NCBI GenBank assembly: GCA_910579465.1
Contig: CAJTUB010000004.1
Span: forward strand, 281,722-345,721
Origin: an uncultured Lachnospiraceae bacterium
GTDB lineage: Bacteria > Bacillota > Clostridia > Lachnospirales > Lachnospiraceae
DNA: 64,000 bases
Direction: 5' to 3'
Numbering within the stretch: the stretch's first letter is position 1; the number at the start of each line of letters is the position of its first letter. The notes beneath the pieces are model-generated. The model had not been told where the DNA came from. It ran no database searches and saw only the letters and a program-made list of their open reading frames with translations. A program made the translations under genes and the position numbers. Shown here piece after piece: positions 17,532 to 25,577 of this stretch.

Positions 17532-17710
17532 GTAAAGAGAGCACGGCTGTCTTATTTTTGCAGGCGCAACGCTCCACCGGACTTCCTCTAAGTACCGTTA
17601 AGCCGCTCGGGGGCGTCCTCGCGCCTAAACGGTACTTAGAGGTGATTCCGCCTGCGCTAAACGTAAGTCCTTCGGACAAATGCAAAAATAAAACAGCCGT
17701 GCTCCCTTTG
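17532..17710 (+). repeat. MITE-like structured repeat, core copy C
   Basis: The core is well conserved (ACCGGACTTCCTCTAAG, CGTCCTCGCGCCTAA, GTCCTTCGGACAAATGC), but the flanking arms are unique: GAGCACGGCTGTCTTATTTT pairs with AAAATAAAACAGCCGTGCTC. The core stem reads AGTACCGTT...AACGGTACT. The outer AAGTTTCCGCAT-type ends are missing. It lies between convergent genes. No coding potential. Confidence 0.85.
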
Positions 17711-17734
17711 CAGTTAGGTAGATATTCCTATTGC

Positions 17735-17790
17735 TTGTAAGCCGTCGCCACGCCCGGAGCCGCTGCGCTTCGAGCGACAGCCCCTTTCCT
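17735..17790 (+). repeat. Short dispersed repeat near convergent gene ends (GCCACGCCCGGAGCCGC)
   Basis: The stretch around GCCACGCCCGGAGCCGCTGC with GACAGCCCCT resembles 50950-50998 (GCCACGCCCGGAGCCGCCGC, then CAACAGCCTCT). Both sit between genes. Probably another small intergenic repeat family; two copies only are seen. Confidence 0.5.
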
Positions 17791-17796
17791 GTTACG

Positions 17797-18378
17797 CTAT
17801 CTCGCTAAATTAGACTCCTTGCGGTCTATCTCTATCAGATAGCATTCATGTGTCTTAGTGTCAAAGTAAAAGGTGGTTTTATACTGCTTTTTTTTGCTCC
17901 GGTAAACCAGCTGATAGGAAACGCTTTCCTCTGCCGGTTCCCCGAAGAGCGCAATCAGCTCATCCTTGGTTTTTCCGAAGAACTCCTTTCCCTCGTAGGT
18001 TGCCTGAAGACCGGTAAGATTTCCTGCCTTATCCTTGGACTTCGCGGTGATTTCAAACACGGCACAGTCTTCATACGGTTTCTTACTGCTGCTGCGGTTT
18101 AAAACAGACACTCCGCCCATGGAAATGGAGCGGTCATCTCCGTTATAATAGGACAAGGATTCTTTAAAAGAGGAGCCTGCCAGGCTGCTGTCATTATTTG
18201 ACAGCCAAAAACCTGCCTCATTCAAATCGGAAATCTTCAGCTTTGCCAAATTCAAATCTGTCCCGTTCAGGGCAAGCTTAGGCGGGGTATCCTTGTTTAT
18301 CATCGTGGTAATGAAAACTAATGCGAATCCGGCTATAATGCATGCTGCGACATAGAGTAACGTTTTCTTCTGCTTCAT
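17797..18378 (-). CDS. Membrane-anchored extracytoplasmic protein, unknown
   Basis: 193 residues starting MKQKKTLLYVAACIIAGFAL, one N-terminal membrane anchor, then an outside domain of about 165 residues. GKTKDELIALFGEPAEE resembles the repeat found in small outer-surface SmpA/BamE-like domains (helix then GEP turn), an impression only. I prefer this ATG, which has AAGGAGG eight bases upstream, to longer in-frame starts. It stands alone on the minus strand, facing the end of the exporter operon. Confidence 0.75.
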   Translation of the reverse strand: MKQKKTLLYVAACIIAGFALVFITTMINKDTPPKLALNGTDLNLAKLKISDLNEAGFWLSNNDSSLAGSSFKESLSYYNGDDRSISMGGVSVLNRSSSKKPYEDCAVFEITAKSKDKAGNLTGLQATYEGKEFFGKTKDELIALFGEPAEESVSYQLVYRSKKKQYKTTFYFDTKTHECYLIEIDRKESNLAR

Positions 18379-18481
18379 TTTACTTTTCCTCCTTAAAACC
18401 TTTGCCGTGTATTTTGCGGCACAAATTTTTTTATCAAGTGGATTATACTCCGTTCTTACGGATTTGTCCAGTGTGCTGGTA

Positions 18482-18504
18482 CTCGAGTTTCCGCATTTTT
18501 TAGC
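18482..18504 (+). repeat. Lone end of the MITE-like repeat
   Basis: CTCGAGTTTCCGCATTTTTT followed by AGC matches the left end of the full elements. No core follows. It lies just upstream of the promoter of the RNA methyltransferase gene. Confidence 0.65.
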
Positions 18505-18528
18505 AACCATGAAAAGTCCCAAAGAAGC

Positions 18529-18557
18529 TTGACCATTTTAGGTAAGTATGGCAAAAT
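18529..18557 (+). promoter_or_regulatory. Candidate promoter of the 23S rRNA methyltransferase gene
   Basis: TTGACC (18529-18534), 17-bp spacer, CAAAAT (18552-18557). The -35 is good and the -10 is weak. It lies 56 bp before the start codon. Confidence 0.45.
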
Positions 18558-18612
18558 GATGATAAAAGAGCATGCTTTCCGGTTGGAAAAGCAATGAAGT
18601 GAGGATACAGGT

Positions 18613-20064
18613 ATGAAAAAAGGAATGGAATATATCGGAGCAGTAGAGCGTGTGGATTTTCCGAATAAAGGGCTTGTCCGTATGATACCGGTGGAAGGAT
18701 GTGAAGACGGCAGTGGAGAAAAGGACATCCGGGTGACGGTAAAAGGGGCATTGAAGGGGCAGAAAATCCGTTTCCGTCTGACAAAGCTCCATAAAGGCAG
18801 TAAAAAGGCGGAGGGACGTCTGCTTGAGGTGCTGGAACCGGCGCCGCAGGAAATCAAGGCGCCGTGCAGTCTGTTTGGAAGCTGTGGCGGCTGCGCTTAC
18901 CAGAGCCTTCCTTATGAGGAACAGCTTGCCTTAAAAGAGGAGCAGATAAAGCGTCTGATGGATGCCGTGATTACCGGACCGTATGAGTTTATGCCAATTC
19001 GCAGAAGCCCGCAGCCGGAGCACTATCGGAATAAAATGGAGTTTTCCTTCGGCAACGGGCAAAAGAACGGTCCTTTAGCGTTAGGACTTCATAAGAAGGG
19101 CAGTTTTTATGATATCCTGACAACGGATCAGTGCAGAATAGTCCATGAGGATTACAATCTGATTCTGAAAGAAGTGCTTGCTCTGGCGGAAGAGACCGGA
19201 CTGGCACATTTCCATAAAATAACGCACAAGGGGTACTTCAGGCATCTTGTCATCCGCCGCGGGCAAAAAACCGGGGAGATTCTCATAAACCTTGTGACAA
19301 GCTCAGATACGGAGACCCGTTCTGCGGATGATGCGGGACAGGGAAAGTCTGGTACCTTTTGTGAGGAAGCATTTTTTCAAACGCTTTGCCGCAGGCTGCA
19401 GGCGCTCCCGCTTGAGGGAAGGCTTGTCGGGATTCTCCACAGCAGGAACAACAGCCCTGCCGATATCGTAGCCAGTGAGGAAACAACGGTGCTGTACGGG
19501 ACCGACCATTTTTACGAGGAGCTTCTGGGACTGCGTTTTAAAATTACGCCGTTTTCCTTCTTCCAGACCAATTCCCTCGGCGCCGAGGTGCTTTACCGCA
19601 CCGCCCGGGAGTTCATCGGGGAAGCGGACGGGAAGGTAGTCTTTGATCTTTACAGCGGCACCGGAACGATTGCGCAGATGATGGCTTCCGTAGCAAAAAA
19701 GGTAATCGGCGTGGAAATTGTGGAAGAGGCGGTAGAAGCGGCAAAGGAGAATGCGAAAGAAAACGGGCTTGCTAACTGTGAGTTTATTGCAGGGGATGTT
19801 TTAAAGGTACTGGACACGATAGAGGAGCGTCCGGATTTGATTGTGTTAGACCCGCCGCGGGACGGCATCCACCCGCGGGCACTGGAAAAGATTATCGCTT
19901 ACGGCGTGGAGCATCTGGTGTATATCTCCTGCAAGCCGACCAGCCTGCAAAGAGACCTGGTTACGCTGCAGGAAAACGGATATTGTGTAAAGAAGGTATG
20001 CCCGGTGGATGAATTTCCGATGACAGCGCATGTTGAGAGTGTGGTACTTTTGTCTCGCAAATGA
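18613..20064 (+). CDS. rlmD: 23S rRNA (uracil-5-)-methyltransferase, RlmD/RumA family
   Basis: 483 residues. An N-terminal TRAM-like beta-barrel (residues about 1-75) precedes a [4Fe-4S] ligand set, C85-x5-C91-x2-C94 and C174 (TTDQCRI). The SAM domain shows FFQTN, FDLYSGTGTIAQMM and LDPPRDGIHP. The catalytic Cys440 is in YISCKPTSLQRDL. These features define the RumA/TrmA family that makes m5U in 23S rRNA (position 1939 or 747 by E. coli numbering; which one cannot be told). Length is as usual for Firmicutes homologues. It stands alone on the plus strand. Confidence 0.92.
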   Translation: MKKGMEYIGAVERVDFPNKGLVRMIPVEGCEDGSGEKDIRVTVKGALKGQKIRFRLTKLHKGSKKAEGRLLEVLEPAPQEIKAPCSLFGSCGGCAYQSLPYEEQLALKEEQIKRLMDAVITGPYEFMPIRRSPQPEHYRNKMEFSFGNGQKNGPLALGLHKKGSFYDILTTDQCRIVHEDYNLILKEVLALAEETGLAHFHKITHKGYFRHLVIRRGQKTGEILINLVTSSDTETRSADDAGQGKSGTFCEEAFFQTLCRRLQALPLEGRLVGILHSRNNSPADIVASEETTVLYGTDHFYEELLGLRFKITPFSFFQTNSLGAEVLYRTAREFIGEADGKVVFDLYSGTGTIAQMMASVAKKVIGVEIVEEAVEAAKENAKENGLANCEFIAGDVLKVLDTIEERPDLIVLDPPRDGIHPRALEKIIAYGVEHLVYISCKPTSLQRDLVTLQENGYCVKKVCPVDEFPMTAHVESVVLLSRK

Positions 20065-20216
20065 CCAGAGAGTCATGGTAATACATCTGCCCAGGCAGCT
20101 TACTTATACGCCAATGAAGCAGATATGCCGGATGTTGTTTTGTTTGAAAAGACAGCGAAACAGTGAAGGGATGAAAATCTGACAATAAGATGAAACAAAG
20201 GAGAGGAGACGGTAAA

Positions 20217-21458
20217 ATGTATCTGAGAGAGAAACGAATTAAAATCCTGAAAATAAAAAATGTGATTTTAGTGACTTTGGGACTATTTTTTGTTGCGTCA
20301 TCAGTTTTGGTAATGGTTTCGCTGATTTCGCATTACCATGATGATTTGGAAACAGTTTTAGAGGCAAGGGCAACCCCGGATTGTGTGAAGGACACTATTA
20401 TAGGTGTGATTTTTTTGCTTATAGCGGGTATATCAAGGCACCTGATCGGGGATGCAAATATCTATTCCGCTTATTTTGAGGGGGATTTGTCCGGTTATAT
20501 CCAATATAATGATTTGGCGGAGGTCACAGGAAAAAGTAAGGGTAGGGTAAAACGGCAGTTACATTTTTTCCGCAGAATCTATATGAAGGGTTATGAACTG
20601 GAAATTGTGGAGCAGACGGAACAGGTTGTTCTGAACAGTAAAAAATGTATGTGTGAGTGCCAGCATTGTGGCGCTTCGATTGAAAAACGAATTTATTTTA
20701 CAGGGGTCTGTCCTTATTGCGGAAGTTCGGATTTGTTTGCAAAGGTTCTGACAGGCAGCAGGTTTTACAGCATCAGGAATGAGATGGAGGAAGGTATAAA
20801 AAATCCGGAATTTTATTCTTTAAAAAAGCTTAAAGTGAGAAGGGGGCTGTTCCAGTTTTACTTGTGCCTGGGGGCGTCTGCGCTTGCAATCGGGATGATT
20901 ATCTGTCTGGGGAACATTGTTGACTACAATAACAAAGAATATTTAAAGGAAGTGCTGCTGTCGGGTAAGAGTCATTATTCTTCTTATGCATTGATTAAAG
21001 CGCAAATCATGGATAATAGTATTTCTGGCGCCGTGCTTGCGTTGGCATTTGCACCCGTTGTTATCAACCGATTTAAGAAGATAAAATATATTGATTGTAC
21101 AAATGATTGTTCGCAGTATTTTTCGCAATGTAAGACGCCGTTTGTGGAGGCGGAAGAACTGCCTGTCGTGAAATATAAAGCAAATAAAAAGAGAGGGCTG
21201 AAGCTGGTCAGAGGTGCGCTCCGGCAGCATTATCTTTTGAACTGTACGTTTGAAAAGCATGAAGGCGTGCTGAAGGTGGCGCTCGCGAAGAAAATCGTCA
21301 AGGACCAATGCCCGTCCTGTGGAGGTGCCATTGTCGGAGCAGTTGACGAACAGTATCAATGCAGATACTGTGGAACTGTTATTATGGGCGTTATTCGGTC
21401 TAAAGCAATTATATCAGATTCCTGTGAAAAGAACAGGACAAATTTGAATAAATGGTAA
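20217..21458 (+). CDS. Multi-pass membrane protein with two zinc ribbons, unknown
   Basis: 413 residues. Two hydrophobic segments near the start (residues about 16-40 and 58-75) are followed by a zinc ribbon (CECQHCG ... CPYCG), two further membrane segments (about 215-240 and 260-285), and a second zinc ribbon at the C-terminus (CPSCGG ... CRYCG). No known family is recognised. The start at 20217 has AAAGGAGAGGAG upstream and is preferred to the ATG at 20190. The soluble parts may bind DNA or other proteins; that is inference. It precedes a WapI-like orphan gene by 54 bp. Confidence 0.8.
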   Translation: MYLREKRIKILKIKNVILVTLGLFFVASSVLVMVSLISHYHDDLETVLEARATPDCVKDTIIGVIFLLIAGISRHLIGDANIYSAYFEGDLSGYIQYNDLAEVTGKSKGRVKRQLHFFRRIYMKGYELEIVEQTEQVVLNSKKCMCECQHCGASIEKRIYFTGVCPYCGSSDLFAKVLTGSRFYSIRNEMEEGIKNPEFYSLKKLKVRRGLFQFYLCLGASALAIGMIICLGNIVDYNNKEYLKEVLLSGKSHYSSYALIKAQIMDNSISGAVLALAFAPVVINRFKKIKYIDCTNDCSQYFSQCKTPFVEAEELPVVKYKANKKRGLKLVRGALRQHYLLNCTFEKHEGVLKVALAKKIVKDQCPSCGGAIVGAVDEQYQCRYCGTVIMGVIRSKAIISDSCEKNRTNLNKW

Positions 21459-21512
21459 AATTTATTAGAATAGGAAAATCGGCAAAACACACTGATTCTG
21501 GAAGGAAAAGCT

Positions 21513-21995
21513 ATGGCGATATGTTTGTATGGATATAATGAAAAAATTGAATTCACTATTTCGGAAGTGATAGGTTTTCCTGACTCGACAAGCTATGAAG
21601 GCGGCTATGACCTTATCTGTAAGCTTGTTATTGATATCGGCTGTTTTCATATACAGTGTGACAGGTTATTTTCGGCAACCGGCGCATTATATCGTTTTGT
21701 CGATGAATTAAGGGCTTGTTATAATACATTAAATGGAACTGCAGAATACAGGCTTTTGCTGGAGAATGATTTATCCTTTCAGGTAGTTATGGAGTCAGGC
21801 GGTCATGCAGTTGTCAACGGGAGATTCCAGGAAAGACCGGATAAAAATAATATTTTTGAGTTTGAAATGGAAACCGACCAGACCTGCTTTTTGTCAGTGC
21901 TTCAGGAGATAGAAGCATTAAAGGAAGTATATGGCGGAATAACGGGGAAAGAAGAGTTAGCAGACGGGGAAACTCAAGGATTCAGAAAGGCTTGA
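21513..21995 (+). CDS. Hypothetical protein resembling WapI-type/DUF6228 immunity proteins
   Basis: 160 residues, acidic, no signal peptide. The pattern of a short N-terminal strand, the IGFPDSTSYEGGYDL segment, a central FVDELRACYNTLNG helix and a C-terminal FLSVLQEIEALKEVYGG helix recalls the small WapI-like immunity family. I am not certain of this. No toxin gene is nearby, so it would be an orphan immunity gene. Its stop codon overlaps the -35 box of the next promoter. Confidence 0.55.
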   Translation: MAICLYGYNEKIEFTISEVIGFPDSTSYEGGYDLICKLVIDIGCFHIQCDRLFSATGALYRFVDELRACYNTLNGTAEYRLLLENDLSFQVVMESGGHAVVNGRFQERPDKNNIFEFEMETDQTCFLSVLQEIEALKEVYGGITGKEELADGETQGFRKA

Positions 21996-22020
21996 CATGC
22001 GCTGACGTTCATGGTACTAT
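21992..22020 (+). promoter_or_regulatory. Promoter of the attenuator leader and GNAT gene
   Basis: TTGACA (21992-21997), exact 17-bp spacer, TACTAT (22015-22020). It begins inside the stop codon of the preceding gene. Transcripts would start near 22027 and carry about 250 nt of leader before the GNAT start. Confidence 0.8.
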
Positions 22021-22052
22021 AATAATAGTTTTATCAGATAGGAGGCTTATGT

Positions 22053-22073
22053 ATGTTGATTTGTTTGAGATAA
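22053..22073 (+). CDS. Six-codon leader peptide MLICLR
   Basis: GGAGG (22041-22045) is seven bases before the ATG at 22053, which opens a six-codon frame ending TAA. A second ATG at 22049 would give a ten-residue peptide (MYVDLFEINK), but its spacing to GGAGG is only three bases. The short ORF overlaps the 5' arm of the first leader stem, the layout of ribosome-mediated attenuators in front of antibiotic-resistance genes. Confidence 0.6.
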   Translation: MLICLR

Positions 22074-22247
22074 ATAAATAGCGGTTTATTTCGTTAAAAC
22101 GAAATGCTTTTATTGTGTTGCCCAAAAGCAAACATCTCAAACGAATTATGATTTACATAGGTGCTCTGTATTTACTTTTCATACAGATGTATTTTTTATA
22201 CCGTTCTTTGAGATGCGCCACTTATTTTTGTAAGTGGTATTTTTATT
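22058..22247 (+). promoter_or_regulatory. Attenuator-like structured leader with intrinsic terminator
   Basis: Stem 1 pairs 22058-22071 with 22134-22147 over 14 positions (two G-U). Nested inside are hairpins ATTTCGTT/AACGAAAT and TGCTTTT/AAAAGCA. CTGTAT/ATACAG forms a later hairpin. CATCTCAAA (22133-22141) can instead pair with TTTGAGATG (22207-22215). The terminator is CCACTTA/TAAGTGG (22218-22224, 22231-22237) followed by TATTTTTATT. It sits 34 bp before the GNAT gene. How the alternative pairing affects the terminator is not settled, because the two do not overlap. Confidence 0.65.
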
Positions 22248-22280
22248 GGAAGTATTAATGAAAGAAAGGTTGGATGAAAA

Positions 22281-22721
22281 ATGAAAGTAGAAAAAATTGA
22301 TGAAACACATGCATATTTTAATAAGCTGATTGATTACGCAAGAAATTGCTCCTGGGTTGCAGGAGACCACCTTGCATCAATGTTGGAGGAGCGGGTTTTT
22401 ACCGATTGGGAAAGCGCGTTTGCCGCGGTGATTGATGAACGCATTGTTGGTTTTTGTACCTTTATGAAAACCGATTACTACCCGGATAATAAGTATTTTC
22501 CATGGATCAGCACGATTTTCGTGGATGAGGAATACCGGGGGAAACGTATCAGTCAGCAAATGATAGAGGCAGTCATCGGGTATGCGAAAAACTGTGGGTT
22601 TTCTCATGTGTATATTCCATCAGATATGACCGGCTTTTATGAAAAGTATGGGTTTGAGAAAATTGATGAGTTAGAAAATTATGGCGGTGATGTTGATCAA
22701 ATTTTTGTGAAAGAGATTTAG
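22281..22721 (+). CDS. GNAT acetyltransferase behind an attenuator leader
   Basis: 146 residues with the GNAT core: WISTIFVDEEYRGKRISQQM holds the acetyl-CoA pyrophosphate loop (YRGKRIS), and the C-terminal FYEKYGFEKIDELENYGG is typical. GAAAGG lies upstream of the ATG. The 250-nt leader with a short peptide and terminator suggests induction by a translation inhibitor, so an antibiotic-modifying role is a reasonable inference, but the acceptor substrate is unknown. Confidence 0.85.
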   Translation: MKVEKIDETHAYFNKLIDYARNCSWVAGDHLASMLEERVFTDWESAFAAVIDERIVGFCTFMKTDYYPDNKYFPWISTIFVDEEYRGKRISQQMIEAVIGYAKNCGFSHVYIPSDMTGFYEKYGFEKIDELENYGGDVDQIFVKEI

Positions 22722-22817
22722 ATGTGTCCCTGTTTTGTGGAATTGAGGAATAGGCAGGAGTTGTAGCAGTTCAAAGCGGGGAACAGACAAACAGAAGGAC
22801 CGGATGCGGAGGAGACA

Positions 22818-24902
22818 ATGGAAAACCAGATAGATAAAATAGTAGCACAGATTTTCAGAAAAGAATTTTTTTGCGAAGATGTGGAGACGGCAAAGGAAAA
22901 GGTGACTGCCGCTTTCCGGAAGAAATACGAGGAGCTCCTTTTGGAGTATAGTGCAATTCAGGCGATGGGAATTTTAATGAGCCGGTACGGAACTGTTGCG
23001 GATGCTGCAAAGCTTGCGGGATACACAACAGAGCAGATAGCGTCCTGGCATGGCGGCAGGGAGGCACTGACAAAAAGGGAGGTTGTCAAAAGGTTCCGGA
23101 AGGTGAGGTATGGGATTTATGCCGGTTCTTTCTGTTTTATCTTTCTGGTAGTTTCCTTGATGAATCTTTTTTTGTACCGGACCTTGTTCTGGCTGCTTCA
23201 GACCCTGCTCTATGCACTGATTGCGGCAGGCTGTGCTGCTTTTGTCTACAAAAAGGGAGAGGCATTCCGGTATCGTTGTATCTGTTTTGATGCAGGAGCG
23301 GAAGGCAGCATGAAAAGGCTTCTGGACCGGTATTATAAGCGGATGCTGAACAGCTTTGCCATAGCGTTTGCGGGTCTTTTTTTGCTTCTTTATATTTCTG
23401 GTATCGGTATACTGAGGATAGGAATGAATTGGGGCGAGGTTTTTTCTTCGATTTATTCCGGGGTTTTTCTGATTGAGCTGGTTGCCTACGCAGTAATAAA
23501 AAATACAGTATGTGTCTGGTGGCTCTGCCGTGCGTTTCCTGACGGAAGAAGAAGGGCTATGCGAAAGTACAGCGGCTGTATGGCGGCGTGTTCTGCCGTC
23601 TATTGGAGCCTGTGCATTTTAGTTGTTTTTCTGGTCAGGGACAAGGTGGAAAATTTATTCGGAGTCGTCAGTCTATTCGCAGTGATTTATTGTATTCTTT
23701 GGATTACTGCGAATCTGACAATCCGTCAGAATGTTGTATTTGCAAACCTGCGGCTGAATCTCCGGAGGGCGGCAGTCATAGGCATGAGTCTTCTTCTGGT
23801 AAGCTCTTATCATATGATGCAGATGGACCGGTATCTGCTCCAGCCGTATATCTCTACCATTAACAGGGCAGATATCATGCCGGACCGGATTACTTATAAC
23901 GAAAACAATGGTGTGTATACAATTACGACGGAGAAGGAAGAGTTTAAGATTCTGCAGCTGACGGACATTCATCTGGGAGGAAGTGTCGGCTCGGCATTAA
24001 AGGATTATAAAGCGCTGACTGCCTGCTATAAGCTGATTCAGCATACGAAGCCGGATTTTGTGATTGTAACCGGAGATCTTGTATTTCCGCTGGGGGTGAT
24101 GTCGTTTTCGTTCAATAATACGGCGCCGGTGATGCAGTTTGCTTCCTTTATGCGAAATCTCGGAATCCCGTGGGCATTTACCTATGGAAATCACGATACG
24201 GAATCTCTGGCGAACGGGAGCGTATCGGAAATGGATACGCTGTTTCAGGCACTTTCGTTTAAAACGTCGGGGAATCTGCTGTATCCCTATATACAGCCTG
24301 ATATTACAGGGAGGAACAATCAGCTGATAGAAATCAGAAATGCGGACGGGAGCTTAAATCAGGCATTGTTTTTATTGGATTCCAATGACTATATTGACGG
24401 TGTAATGAACCAGTATGACTATATCCATGACGATGAAGTACAGTGGTACAAGAACCAGGTGGAACGACTGAACGAGGAAGAGGGAAGGCTGGTTTCCTCC
24501 CTGTTGTTTTTCCATATGCCGCTGCAGGAATACCGGACGGCATATGAGCTCTATGAAGCCGGCAGTGATGAGGTGGAATATTTCTTTGGCGCGAATAACG
24601 AGAAGATGATAGATAAGGTATGCTGTTCGGAATATCCAAGCAGTCTGTTCCGGACGGCGAAGGAGCTTGGAAGTACAAAGGCAATGTTCTGCGGCCATGA
24701 CCATTATAACAATCTGTCTGTAGCCTATGAGGGAATCCGTCTGACCTACGGAATGAGCATCGATTATCTGGCAATGCCCGGTATCGGGGAGGATACGGAG
24801 CAGCGAGGCGGTACGTTGATTACCCTGCACCGGGATTCCTCCTATGACATTTCCCAGGTAAAATTGACAGAGATAGGAGGGGAGATGAAAAGTGATAGAT
24901 GA
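22818..24902 (+). CDS. Membrane-bound metallophosphoesterase
   Basis: 694 residues. A soluble N-terminal region (about 1-95) is followed by a block of membrane helices (about 96-340), then a calcineurin-like metallophosphoesterase domain: LTDIHLGG (DxH), VTGDLVFP (GD), YGNHDTE (GNHD) and CGHDHYNN (GHDH). All metal-binding motifs are intact. The catalytic domain follows the last helix and is probably outside the cell. Possible substrates are nucleotides or phospholipid-like molecules. The RBS GGAGGAGAC is eight bases before the ATG. Confidence 0.88.
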   Translation: MENQIDKIVAQIFRKEFFCEDVETAKEKVTAAFRKKYEELLLEYSAIQAMGILMSRYGTVADAAKLAGYTTEQIASWHGGREALTKREVVKRFRKVRYGIYAGSFCFIFLVVSLMNLFLYRTLFWLLQTLLYALIAAGCAAFVYKKGEAFRYRCICFDAGAEGSMKRLLDRYYKRMLNSFAIAFAGLFLLLYISGIGILRIGMNWGEVFSSIYSGVFLIELVAYAVIKNTVCVWWLCRAFPDGRRRAMRKYSGCMAACSAVYWSLCILVVFLVRDKVENLFGVVSLFAVIYCILWITANLTIRQNVVFANLRLNLRRAAVIGMSLLLVSSYHMMQMDRYLLQPYISTINRADIMPDRITYNENNGVYTITTEKEEFKILQLTDIHLGGSVGSALKDYKALTACYKLIQHTKPDFVIVTGDLVFPLGVMSFSFNNTAPVMQFASFMRNLGIPWAFTYGNHDTESLANGSVSEMDTLFQALSFKTSGNLLYPYIQPDITGRNNQLIEIRNADGSLNQALFLLDSNDYIDGVMNQYDYIHDDEVQWYKNQVERLNEEEGRLVSSLLFFHMPLQEYRTAYELYEAGSDEVEYFFGANNEKMIDKVCCSEYPSSLFRTAKELGSTKAMFCGHDHYNNLSVAYEGIRLTYGMSIDYLAMPGIGEDTEQRGGTLITLHRDSSYDISQVKLTEIGGEMKSDR

Positions 24903-24983
24903 TATGCCGGAGCGTTGCATGGAATAATTTCCGCAGAAACGGGGATACTGTTCCTAAAAAACAAAGGGAGCTGAATCGAAATT

Positions 24984-25418
24984 ATGATTGAACCGGATAC
25001 CATAAGAATGCTGCGGGAATGTGACGCGGGAATTAAAATGGGGGTTTCTTCCATTGATGAAGTTCTGGGCTATGTGCATTCCGAAACCTTTCGAAACTGT
25101 CTTACGACCTGTAAAAATGAGCATGAGAAGCTGAAAGATGAGATACAGGTTCTCCTGGAGGAATACCATGATGATGGGAAGGAGCCGAATCCGGTAGCAA
25201 AAGGCATGTCATGGATGAAAACAAACGTTAAGCTGATTATGAATGAATCGGATGAAACAATTGCCGATTTAATGACGGACGGCTGTAACATGGGTGTAAA
25301 GACGCTCAATAAGTATTTGAACCAGTTCAAGGCAGCTGACGAAAAGACCAAGGATATTACAAAGCGTCTGATTCAGCTGGAGGAACGACTTGTGGAGGAT
25401 ATCCGTCCGTATTTGTAG
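24984..25418 (+). CDS. Ferritin-like/helical-bundle protein of unknown function
   Basis: 144 residues, predicted entirely alpha-helical, with Glu, His and Asp spread through the helices (MLRECDAGIKMGVSSIDEVL, LTTCKNEHEKLKDEIQVLLE, FKAADEKTKDITKRLIQLEE). This matches a group of small clostridial proteins often described as ferritin-like (DUF2383-type). Metal ligands cannot be assigned confidently. A strong hairpin terminator follows. Confidence 0.65.
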   Translation: MIEPDTIRMLRECDAGIKMGVSSIDEVLGYVHSETFRNCLTTCKNEHEKLKDEIQVLLEEYHDDGKEPNPVAKGMSWMKTNVKLIMNESDETIADLMTDGCNMGVKTLNKYLNQFKAADEKTKDITKRLIQLEERLVEDIRPYL

Positions 25419-25484
25419 GCGGTGTTACGGTCATATCCTGTGCCGTTTTCTTACAGGCGGTCAGAGCAGCTGACGGTAAAAGGA

Positions 25485-25560
25485 AGAGCTGCTATCCTGT
25501 TTTGCATTTGCCTGACGAAGCGTAAGTGTATGCAAAACAGGATGGTGGCTCTCTTTTTCT
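25485..25560 (+). terminator. Bidirectional hairpin terminator related to the MITE-like repeat arms
   Basis: A 23-base arm (AGAGCTGCTATCCTGTTTTG and on to CAT) pairs with 25530-25552 with three mismatches, then CTCTTTTTCT. The TTTTGCAT/ATGCAAAA apex resembles the arm-core junction of the structured repeat, but the core is replaced by a 22-nt loop. It separates two convergent genes. Confidence 0.75.
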
Positions 25561-25577
25561 GTACAGAGGTTCTGTTC

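Noticed and set aside
17558..17740. Frames across the structured repeat as small proteins
   Set aside because: The repeat is palindromic and differs between copies by changes that ignore reading frame, so it is not coding.
22049..22081. Ten-codon leader peptide MYVDLFEINK
   Set aside because: Its ATG is only three bases from GGAGG, while the ATG at 22053 has a seven-base spacing. It cannot be excluded without ribosome data.
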